13,959 nucleotides of DNA from CAZOIA01 sp964579675 (GTDB lineage Bacteria > Planctomycetota > Phycisphaerae > UBA1845 > PWPN01): contig CAZOIA010000148.1 of NCBI GenBank assembly GCA_964579675.1, positions 1-13,959 on the forward strand, given 5' to 3'. A program made the position numbers and the translations under genes. The notes beneath the pieces are model-generated. The model saw only the letters and a list, made by a program, of their open reading frames with translations, was not told the origin of the DNA and made no database searches. Within the stretch, counting starts at the first letter, position 1. Each line of letters begins with the position of its first letter. Shown here one piece after another: positions 1 through 6,208 of this stretch.

Positions 1-695
1 GATGGGAAAACCTCGTGATGTCACTGGCCTCCCAGGCCGCCGTGGCCATCCGAAACGTGCGCTTAACGGAAGAGCTGAAGGAGGCGTACTTTGATACCAT
101 CTTCCGCTTGTCGGTGGCGGCGGAATACAAGGACGAAGGGACGGCAAACCACATCCGGAGAATGGCGCACTATTCGGCTCTGATCGGGGAAGAACTCGGG
201 TTCGACCAGGACCGGATCGAAAAGCTGAGATACGCCGCCCCGATGCACGACATCGGCAAAATCGGCATTCGCGAGGCGATTCTACAGAAGCCCGGGCGAC
301 TGACGGACGAGGAGTATGACGAGATCAAGCAACATACGGTGCTCGGGGCCCGTATTTTCGAGGGGGCAGAGGCACCGGTCCTGCGAATGTCGGCCTCGAT
401 AGCCCTCACGCACCACGAGAAATACGACGGCAGCGGTTATCCCCGTCGGCTCCGCGGCGATGAGATCCCGGTTGAAGGCCGGATCACCACCCTGGCCGAC
501 GTGTTCGACGCCTTGTCATCCAGCCGGTGCTACAAGTCCGCCTATCCCGTCGAGCGATGTCTGGAGATACTCCAGAAGGAGCGCGGGCACCACTTCCATC
601 CCGACGTGGTCAATGCCTTTATGCGTCGATTGGACGACGTGCTGACCATTCGAGAATGCTACTCATCGCCGGACCCGTGCCCCGACCCCACCTGA
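1..695 (+). CDS. GAF/HD-GYP domain protein, C-terminal part (probable cyclic-di-GMP phosphodiesterase), 5' truncated
   Basis: The reading frame is open to the left edge (codons from base 3), so the start lies outside the window. The first visible residues, ending in SLASQAAVAIRNVRL, match the last helix of a GAF domain, which is often a small-ligand or phytochrome-like sensor. A complete-looking HD-GYP domain follows: the HD pair plus lysine in HDIGKIG (246-266), HHEKYDGSGYP (411-443, where the family has HHE..DG.GYP), and a later LADVFDAL motif. By family knowledge, HD-GYP domains hydrolyse cyclic di-GMP with a two- or three-metal centre in the cytoplasm. The metal-binding residues that can be judged by eye are present, so it is probably active. 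The tail after the domain is short and ends in a Pro/Asp-rich stretch. A receiver or further sensor domain may sit upstream of the edge. It ends 211 bases before mlaE and is probably a separate transcription unit. Confidence 0.9.
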   Translation, partial: WENLVMSLASQAAVAIRNVRLTEELKEAYFDTIFRLSVAAEYKDEGTANHIRRMAHYSALIGEELGFDQDRIEKLRYAAPMHDIGKIGIREAILQKPGRLTDEEYDEIKQHTVLGARIFEGAEAPVLRMSASIALTHHEKYDGSGYPRRLRGDEIPVEGRITTLADVFDALSSSRCYKSAYPVERCLEILQKERGHHFHPDVVNAFMRRLDDVLTIRECYSSPDPCPDPT

Positions 696-734
696 CGCCA
701 GCGGCCCGGGAACGGGCGCGGGAATGCGTTGAAT

Positions 735-785
735 CAGGCAGCAGTGCCTGCGGGCACGGCGGCCTGAGGGCCCGCGGGCTGGCCG
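735..785. other. Cluster of GC-rich hairpins after the HD-GYP gene
   Basis: Three inverted repeats lie close together. CAGGCA/TGCCTG (735-750) has a 4-base loop. GTGCC/GGCAC (744-757) overlaps the first, so the two stems cannot form at once. The third is a larger one with outer arms CGGCC (760-764) and GGCCG (781-785) around the 10-base palindrome at 770-779. No run of T follows, so it is not a classical intrinsic terminator. It may still end or stabilise the upstream transcript. The function is inference. Confidence 0.3.
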
Positions 786-817
786 GCAGCAATCGGGGCG
801 AACGATCCTCCGGCGAT

Positions 818-846
818 TTGACAGCCTCCCGGGCGACCGATAGAGA
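818..846 (+). promoter_or_regulatory. Candidate sigma70-type promoter for the mlaEFD operon
   Basis: A perfect -35 hexamer TTGACA lies at 818-823. Seventeen bases on, at 841-846, is TAGAGA, a weak -10 match (3 of 6). Transcription would start near 853 and give a leader of about 55 bases before the mlaE ATG. The position in the 211-base gap fits a promoter for the operon. The weak -10 keeps confidence low. Confidence 0.35.
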
Positions 847-906
847 TAGTCGTTAACGCACCCGAGCGTGGCTGACGTTTGTAGAATACGTCCGGGAGGC
901 GACGCG

Positions 907-1746
907 ATGAGGTCTTCCAACCTGGTCGTGGACGGCTGGCTGGCCGGCATTGGGCGGTTCGCGCTGAACCAGTTGATTGCTTTCGGCCGGTTCTGGTCGT
1001 TCTCGGGGCACGCCCTTTGCCACACCCCGCCGAGTCTGGCCCGCTGGCGAGATTTGCAGCGACTGTTGCCGCAATGCCATGCGATCGGCGTCCTGAGTGT
1101 GCCGGTGATCCTGGTAACCGGCGCGTTCGTCGGCATGGTGCTGGCGATCCAGGCCATCCAGCAGTTCATGGCGGTCGGCCTCGCCAACCGCATGGGCGTG
1201 CTGGTCAGTTTCTCGGTCGTGCAGGAGTTGGGCCCGGTGCTGGCGGGGGTCATGCTGGCGGGCCGGGTCGGCGGAGCCCTGACCGCGGAACTGGGCACCA
1301 TGAACGTCACCGAGCAGTTGGACGCCCTCCGCTCGATGGGCTCCGATCCTATCCGCGTCCTGGTCGTGCCCCGGTTCCTGGCCTGCGTGCTGCTCACGCC
1401 GGTGCTCACCATGTACTGTGATCTGATGGGCGTGTTCGGCGGATGGTTGATCAGCGTGCCGATCTTCGATGTCTCGAACGAGGACTACTGGGGCTACACG
1501 GCCGCCGCCTTGGAGAAGTGGGATCTGGGGTGCGGCATGATCAAGAGCGTATTCTTCGGCGCGAGCATTGCCCTCATCTCCTGCTACAAGGGATTCCATT
1601 GCCGCCAGGGTGCCGAAGGCGTGGGCAAGGCGTGCACGGAATCGTTCGTGACTGGATTCGTCGTGATCCTCATACTCGATTTCTTCATCGCGCTGGCTCT
1701 CAAGGGCTTCTACGAAGGAATGTGGGGTTTCAAGACCGTCTTTTAG
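907..1746 (+). CDS. mlaE: MlaE-family ABC transporter permease (phospholipid transport)
   Basis: This 279-residue integral inner-membrane protein is the permease of an Mla-type ABC transporter that moves phospholipid between the inner and outer membranes. The family signature is clear: ELGPVLAGVMLAGRVGGAL followed by TAELGTMNVTEQLDALRSMG, and later CYKGFHCRQGAEGVGKA, where many homologues have G-Y/F..KGGAEGVG. Hydrophobic segments lie around residues 60-85, 105-125, 148-178 and 250-270. The ATG at 907 is chosen because GGGAGG (894-899) sits 7 bases upstream; the in-frame GTG at 868 has no such site and would add a non-conserved Cys/Arg-rich stretch. The length is slightly more than that of the E. 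coli protein (about 260) because of an N-terminal extension. It is the first gene of the operon, with mlaF starting 32 bases after its stop. No truncation or missing motif is seen. Confidence 0.93.
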   Translation: MRSSNLVVDGWLAGIGRFALNQLIAFGRFWSFSGHALCHTPPSLARWRDLQRLLPQCHAIGVLSVPVILVTGAFVGMVLAIQAIQQFMAVGLANRMGVLVSFSVVQELGPVLAGVMLAGRVGGALTAELGTMNVTEQLDALRSMGSDPIRVLVVPRFLACVLLTPVLTMYCDLMGVFGGWLISVPIFDVSNEDYWGYTAAALEKWDLGCGMIKSVFFGASIALISCYKGFHCRQGAEGVGKACTESFVTGFVVILILDFFIALALKGFYEGMWGFKTVF

Positions 1747-1778
1747 CTCGCGACGCTGCTTGGGGCAGCCGAGGGTGT

Positions 1779-2576
1779 ATGCGTCAGTCCAAGGATGTGA
1801 TCGTCGAGTTTCGGGGAGTGCACAAGGGTTTCCGCCGGCTGGAAGTGCTTCGCGGCGTGGATCTCGCCCTCGAGCACGGGAAAACCACGGTCGTCATCGG
1901 CGAATCTGGGACCGGCAAGAGCGTGCTGCTCAAGCACATGATAGGGTTGCTCCGGCCTGATGCGGGCGAGGTGTATGTGGACGGGCAGCGCGTGGATGAT
2001 CTTCGTGAGAAAGACTGGGTGCCGGTCCGCCGGCGGTTCGGCGTCCTGTTTCAGATGGGCGCCCTGTTCGATTCGATGACCGCCGGCGAGAACGTGGCCT
2101 TTCCGCTCGTCGAACATACGAACTACTCCAAAGCCCGGATCGAGGAAATCGTGGCCGCGAAGCTCGGCCTGATGGGACTCGACGGGATCCAGTCGAAACG
2201 TCCGGCGGAGTTGTCGGGCGGTCAACGCAAGCGGGTCGCCCTGGCCCGGGCCATCGCCCTCGACCCGGAAATCATCCTCTACGACGAGCCCACCACCGGG
2301 CTCGATCCCATCCGGGCCGATACCATCAACGACATGATCAACAAGCTCGAGAAAGAGCTGGCGGTGACCAGCGTGGTGGTCACGCACGACATGACCAGTG
2401 CGTTCAAGGTGGCCGACCGCATCCTCATGCTTCATCAGGGTCAGTTCATCGCCGATGGGTCGGCTGATGATTTTCGCGACGCGACCGATCCGCGGGTCCG
2501 GCGCTTCGTCACCGGCGAGGCGGAGCCGGACGCCGACCTGCAATCCACCTCGGAGGTATCTCATGACGGACCGTAG
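1779..2576 (+). CDS. mlaF: MlaF-family ABC transporter ATP-binding protein
   Basis: This 265-residue cytoplasmic ATPase powers the transporter formed with MlaE and MlaD. All ABC motifs are present: Walker A GESGTGKS (residues 41-48), a Q-loop in LFQMGALFDSMTAGENV, the signature LSGGQRKRVALARA, Walker B IILYDEP with the catalytic Glu, the D-loop GLDP, and the switch histidine in VVTHD. The Q-loop context (FQ.GALFDS.T..ENV) is typical of the Mla/Ttg2/TGD branch and separates it from generic ABC ATPases. The ATG at 1779 has a GAGGG 3 bases upstream, which is close; the frame runs open further upstream but there only overlaps mlaE in another frame. The last 14 bases overlap the start of mlaD, which suggests translational coupling. 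Confidence 0.95.
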   Translation: MRQSKDVIVEFRGVHKGFRRLEVLRGVDLALEHGKTTVVIGESGTGKSVLLKHMIGLLRPDAGEVYVDGQRVDDLREKDWVPVRRRFGVLFQMGALFDSMTAGENVAFPLVEHTNYSKARIEEIVAAKLGLMGLDGIQSKRPAELSGGQRKRVALARAIALDPEIILYDEPTTGLDPIRADTINDMINKLEKELAVTSVVVTHDMTSAFKVADRILMLHQGQFIADGSADDFRDATDPRVRRFVTGEAEPDADLQSTSEVSHDGP

Positions 2577-3630
2577 ACGAAACGCGCTGATCGGGGCCTT
2601 CGTTCTCGGAGGATTGATCGCCCTGGGAATCCTGATCGTGAAGTTCGGCGAGTCCCGCTGGCTGTTCAGCACAGGCTACGTCTTGTGGGCCAAGTTTGAC
2701 ACCGTGACCGGCGTCCGCGAGGGGACGGAAGTGACGCTCGCCGGGGTCCCGGTCGGACGGGTGCTGCTGGTGGACCTTCTGGAGCCCAGAGACCCCGCGC
2801 AGGGCGTGGTGGCGAAGATGGAGATCCGCCGGCAGTTCACGGTACCAGCCGGCTCGCGGGCGGTCGTCATCCCACCCCTGATGGGCCAACCGACGATCGA
2901 TATCCTGCCGCCGCCCATCCCCAGCTTTCCGCTGGAGGAAGGGGGCACGATTTCCGGCAAGGTGGTCAACCTTCTGGCCGAGGCCATCGACCCGAAGTTC
3001 ATGGCCACGCTCGAGAAAACCACCGGCCACATCGGTGAGCTGGCCGAGGCCCTCAAGCCCGCCGCCGTTGCGATCACCGGCCTGCTCGAGCGGCGCACGA
3101 TCAGCCAGGTTGAAAACTCGGCTGGTCCCGGGGAGCTCACGGCCAATCTGTATACGGCGGTCGAGAGGCTCCACGGCGTGCTCAAGCACATCGAGACCGT
3201 GCTCGGTGACCCGGAAAACCAGAGCAACCTCAAAGAGACCCTGGCCAACTTCAAGGTCGCCAGCGAGAACGCCAAGCTCGCGGTCGCCGGTCTCAAGCAG
3301 TTCAGCGAAAGCGCCCAGAAAACCACCACCCAGGCGAGCAGAGTTCTCGACAACCTCGACGCCACCGTGAACACGACACATCAGCACGTGGACGCCCTCG
3401 GCAAGCAACTGGCCGCCAACATGGACAAGTTCTCCAAGCTCATGGATCACCTCATCGCCGCCAGTGGGGACCTGGCCGAAGGCAACGGGACCGCGGGCCT
3501 GCTCCTGCGCGATCCGAAGTTCTACCAGGAACTCATGCTTACCACGCAGCGTCTCGGCGCCGCCGCGGATGAACTCCTCGTGTTGATCAAGCAGTGGCAG
3601 CGGGAGGGCCTGCTCAGCAGCGTACGCTGA
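2563..3630 (+). CDS. mlaD: MlaD-like MCE-domain substrate-binding protein
   Basis: This 355-residue protein has one N-terminal membrane segment (about residues 8-26, after a basic TDRRR start) and an MCE domain (about 37-115, containing F.TVTGVREGTEVTLAGVPVG). A long, mostly helical C-terminal region follows (about 125-355), rich in Leu, Ala and Lys. In the family, the MCE domain forms a hexameric ring on the periplasmic side of the MlaE/MlaF complex and binds lipid. E. coli MlaD is only about 183 residues. The extra helical part is more like MCE proteins whose C-terminal helices build a tube or needle across the periplasm; that comparison is inference. The near-C-terminal GTAGLLLRDPKFYQEL is a conserved motif of this group. 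The ATG at 2563 has GGAGG 6 bases upstream and overlaps the end of mlaF. No mlaB or mlaC-like gene follows. Confidence 0.92.
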   Translation: MTDRRRNALIGAFVLGGLIALGILIVKFGESRWLFSTGYVLWAKFDTVTGVREGTEVTLAGVPVGRVLLVDLLEPRDPAQGVVAKMEIRRQFTVPAGSRAVVIPPLMGQPTIDILPPPIPSFPLEEGGTISGKVVNLLAEAIDPKFMATLEKTTGHIGELAEALKPAAVAITGLLERRTISQVENSAGPGELTANLYTAVERLHGVLKHIETVLGDPENQSNLKETLANFKVASENAKLAVAGLKQFSESAQKTTTQASRVLDNLDATVNTTHQHVDALGKQLAANMDKFSKLMDHLIAASGDLAEGNGTAGLLLRDPKFYQELMLTTQRLGAAADELLVLIKQWQREGLLSSVR

Positions 3631-3641
3631 CTCGCATCGCC

Positions 3642-3672
3642 CCGTTTAGCCGCGACCCGCAGGGGAGCGCGT
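3642..3672. repeat. 31-bp direct repeat, copy 1 (REP-like)
   Basis: This copy starts CCGTTTAGCCGCGACCCGCA and is identical to the copy at 3679-3709. The period is 37 bases, with 6 bases between copies. Each copy can fold: CCC/GGG around GCA, with CGCG on both outer sides and a small internal loop. It starts 12 bases after the mlaD stop. It looks like an interspersed intergenic repeat of the host genome, which is inference since only these copies were noticed here. It could also help end the mla transcript. Confidence 0.7.
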
Positions 3673-3678
3673 GTCGCA

Positions 3679-3709
3679 CCGTTTAGCCGCGACCCGCAGG
3701 GGAGCGCGT
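3679..3709. repeat. 31-bp direct repeat, copy 2 (REP-like)
   Basis: This is an exact second copy of the element at 3642-3672. The TAG inside it (3684-3686) is the in-frame stop that limits any upstream extension of the gene starting at 3762, so that gene cannot start further upstream than the end of this repeat. Confidence 0.7.
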
Positions 3710-3761
3710 CGGGCCAAGGGCGATCAACGCCGGGAAACAGAGCGAAGGCGAGGTGTTAGCC

Positions 3762-5804
3762 GTGGCAGTTGATCCAGCCTCCCTGGCAGGTCAAGCGGCG
3801 GTCTACAAGGTCGTCGGCAGCGGCGTCGGCATGAAGGTCGTCAGCCGCATCATGCTGCTGCTCATCGGCACCGAGCCTGTCGGACCGGACACCGCCTACT
3901 GGCTGCAACTGAACGTCACCAAGACCGACGGCAAGCAACTCGTAGCCACCGTCCTCGTCGATGATCCCCACCTGTCTCCCGAGCGTGCCCCCAGGACCAG
4001 GGTGCATCGATACATCTACCAGGAGGCCGACGATCAGCCGATCGAGTACGTCAACGCGGTCCGCGGCGGGGCCGTCACCACCGTCTTCGGTCTGATGCCG
4101 AACTTCTTCCCCAGCTTCTCGGAGGCGGACCTGGCCAAGGAGCTGTTTCCTGCCCGGGGACGGTATCTCGGTTTGCCCATCGAACGCGTGGCCGTCAACA
4201 CGGCCGACGTGACAGAGGGCGGGGCCGTTCCACCGTCACCGCTCCGGCTGGAATTGGACCCCGAGTTGCTCATCGGCACCAGCCGTAACAGCCGCGATAC
4301 CCAAGGCGGGCGGATCTGGACCGGCGAGGACTATCCCTACCGCCGGCTCGAAAAAGAGGACTACGACGAGCTGATTGCCGCGGGCTTCAACTACTTCCGC
4401 GTGGACGACAAGCAGGAGTTGATCGTCCGCAACCTACCCGTGTTCTATCTCGTCTCCCGGCGGCCGCGCTTCCTCGAGTATCCCGAGATGTTCTACCGGG
4501 CCAATTGCCGCGGGACGAGGATGTTCATGGATGAGCCGGGTGTACACATCGTCTGGTTCGTACGCCAGTGGCCCGGCTACGTTCGGACCTTGGAGCACCC
4601 TGCCCGGATCGCCCGCCTCCTCGAGGCCCGCGTGCGTGAGAGTTATGAATCCCAGTACGGCTACGGCAAGCATTGCCTGGAGCATCTGCTCCGCATGGCG
4701 CCGTTTGATCTCGGGGACCTCCAAGTGCCGGAAACCCATTACCCCGCCTGGGAGACGATGGAATGGTCCGCGTACTACCAGATGAAGGCCGGCCTGCCCG
4801 GCGTCGTCCACGAGGGCCGATACGTCTTCGGCAACGAGCCGCAGGTCTTCAACGCCGAGTTCGATGCCCGCATCCCGTGCGAGCCCAAGAGCCTGTTCCT
4901 CCGGACCTACGGCTTCCTGCGCGGTGCGGCGCGGGTGTTCAATGGTGATTGGGGAACCTCCATCTACGGACAGTCCGAGCAGGAACTCAATCCGCTGGCG
5001 ATGACGCTGGCCTACGACATGGGGGCCAGGTACGTCTGGTTCTGGACCTCCGACCGCCTGCACCACGTGCCTTACGAAGAGCAGGTTGCGCTGGCAAAGC
5101 TGCTCCGCGACCACGCAAGGGGCCATCCGCGAGAACCGCTGGCCAGGCTCCGCCGGGCGGCCCAGGTCGCGATAGCCCTGCCGGATGGCTACGCGCTTCG
5201 GCCGCACAGACTATGGGATACCGAAACGTTCCACCTGGACCGCAGGAACGACGACGGCGTGACGTTCCGCCACGTGCTCTCCAAGGCAGTCGGACAGATC
5301 GAACGATGCATCAAGCAAGAGATCCCGTTTGACATCGTCTACGCGGATGATGCGTTCCAGGAGCGCCTTGAGGAATACGAGCGGGTCATCTTCATTGGCG
5401 AGGACGCACGGGTAGCGGGTCGGCGGCGCGGTGGCGGTTCGTTCGAGGTACCTGAACCGACGAGGACTGAGCAGGAGCGGTCTGCGCGTCCGCCCGATTT
5501 GACCGTTCATGCGGAGCCCACCGAGGGCCCAGCCCCGCTCACGGTGAGATTGTCAGCCGAGGTCAAGTCTCACTCCGGTCCTGCAGGTCTGAAGCGACGA
5601 GAGAAAGGCGGAAGTGGGTGGGATTACTGGGAGGTCATGTGGGTTGTTCAAGTGGACCCACATGAGGCGGGGTTGCTGCACAGCGACTCCGGCCAGACCA
5701 TCGAAATCCTATTCGACAGGCCCGGCACCTATCGCATCGAGGCGTGGACCTGTGACGACCGCGGGATCGCCGCCCGCAAGGTAGTCACCATCCGCGCCAG
5801 GTAG
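3762..5804 (+). CDS. Glycoside hydrolase-like TIM-barrel protein with C-terminal PKD-like domain, function unknown
   Basis: The protein has 680 residues from the GTG at 3762, chosen because GAGG (3750-3753) lies 8 bases upstream; a GTG at 3753 would add only three residues. I do not recognise the exact family. Three parts can be seen. Residues 1 to about 150 are beta-rich (YWLQLNVTKTDGKQLVATVL and following) and resemble domains that carry a charged, repeated strand pattern. Residues about 160-450 look like a TIM barrel of the beta-galactosidase-like type: MFMDEPG, with Glu258 a possible acid/base, and RYVWFWTSDRLHH near residues 423-435, where barrel strand 8 would lie. Residues 578-680 form a PKD-like beta-sandwich (AEPTEGPAPLTVRLSAE, then FDRPGTYRIEAWTCDD). 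An Arg/Gly-rich linker, about 545-577, precedes it. PKD-bearing hydrolases are usually exported, yet no signal peptide is visible. It starts about 50 bases after the 31-bp repeats. Polysaccharide hydrolysis is inference. Confidence 0.7.
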   Translation: MAVDPASLAGQAAVYKVVGSGVGMKVVSRIMLLLIGTEPVGPDTAYWLQLNVTKTDGKQLVATVLVDDPHLSPERAPRTRVHRYIYQEADDQPIEYVNAVRGGAVTTVFGLMPNFFPSFSEADLAKELFPARGRYLGLPIERVAVNTADVTEGGAVPPSPLRLELDPELLIGTSRNSRDTQGGRIWTGEDYPYRRLEKEDYDELIAAGFNYFRVDDKQELIVRNLPVFYLVSRRPRFLEYPEMFYRANCRGTRMFMDEPGVHIVWFVRQWPGYVRTLEHPARIARLLEARVRESYESQYGYGKHCLEHLLRMAPFDLGDLQVPETHYPAWETMEWSAYYQMKAGLPGVVHEGRYVFGNEPQVFNAEFDARIPCEPKSLFLRTYGFLRGAARVFNGDWGTSIYGQSEQELNPLAMTLAYDMGARYVWFWTSDRLHHVPYEEQVALAKLLRDHARGHPREPLARLRRAAQVAIALPDGYALRPHRLWDTETFHLDRRNDDGVTFRHVLSKAVGQIERCIKQEIPFDIVYADDAFQERLEEYERVIFIGEDARVAGRRRGGGSFEVPEPTRTEQERSARPPDLTVHAEPTEGPAPLTVRLSAEVKSHSGPAGLKRREKGGSGWDYWEVMWVVQVDPHEAGLLHSDSGQTIEILFDRPGTYRIEAWTCDDRGIAARKVVTIRAR

Positions 5805-5982
5805 GGACGGCAAGGACGCCGAAAAGCCCCACTGCTCCGGGCGTCTGCGTTGGGCTATCCGGGCTGACGTCGCTCACGTCGCCAGCCGGCGGAATGTCTC
5901 TGCAACGCTCGCCAGTTTCAGGGCAGCAGTTCAACTCTCGGCACGAATTATACAAACCGGGTTTGAAACAGGGTGTGGATAC

Positions 5983-6004
5983 ATCTGCTCCGGGGTCCGC
6001 AGAT
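5983..6004. promoter_or_regulatory. Dyad upstream of the mosaic-protein promoter, possible operator
   Basis: Arms ATCTGC (5983-5988) and GCAGAT (5999-6004) form a perfect 6-base inverted repeat around a 10-base GC-rich spacer. It ends 13 bases before the -35 hexamer, a place where an activator or repressor could bind. No regulator is identified, and a 6-base dyad can occur by chance. Confidence 0.2.
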
Positions 6005-6017
6005 AATCACAGCGTGG

Positions 6018-6047
6018 TTGATGCAGCGGCGAGTTTGTTGGTAAAAT
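6018..6047 (+). promoter_or_regulatory. Candidate sigma70-type promoter for the two mosaic secreted-protein genes
   Basis: A -35 TTGATG (6018-6023; TTGA matches) is followed, after 18 bases, by TAAAAT (6042-6047; 5 of 6 matches to TATAAT). The spacing and hexamers are good for a GC-rich genome. Transcription would start near 6054, leaving a leader of about 155 bases before the ATG at 6209. Confidence 0.45.
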
Positions 6048-6208
6048 GAAGAATCACGGCGGCGTGGATGGGGAGCGCAAGTCCGCCTCACGCAGTCACA
6101 TTTGCTCTGCCGCGATTCCTGCGACCGCCAGAACCGGCGATTGCGTTCAACGGCTCGTGCTCCGCCGTGAGCGGTCTATCGTCCGTTCGTTCTACGGAGG
6201 TTTCTGCC

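Larger units (their letters stand above)
5805..6208. other. 404-base non-coding gap
   Basis: No supported gene lies here; the overlapping frames have no ribosome site or recognisable product. It holds a hairpin (5862-5887, with ACGT-containing arms around CGCTC and no T run), a 13-base palindrome CAAACCGGGTTTG (5953-5965), a dyad at 5983-6004 and the promoter candidate at 6018-6047. The last 160 bases would be the 5' leader of the gene starting at 6209. Confidence 0.6.

Noticed and set aside
868..906. GTG at 868 as an earlier start for mlaE
   Set aside because: No ribosome site precedes it, the added residues are unlike family members, and GGGAGG is well placed for the ATG at 907.
853..2672. 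Antisense open frames opposite mlaE and mlaF
   Set aside because: They lie wholly opposite genes with full family motifs; the predicted products are His/Arg/Asp-rich and unlike known proteins.
3642..3709. CRISPR array
   Set aside because: Only two repeats, 6 bases apart, and no cas genes.
3831..3870. ATG at 3831 as start of the hydrolase-like gene, giving MKVVSRIMLLLIG as a signal peptide
   Set aside because: The hydrophobic run is only about seven residues, there is no cleavage site, and no ribosome site precedes it. The GAGG ahead of 3762 is better.
6068..6208. In-frame upstream extension of the 787-residue protein to 6068
   Set aside because: It would hide the signal peptide inside the protein, and ACGGAGG directly precedes the ATG at 6209. 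The open frame reflects high GC.
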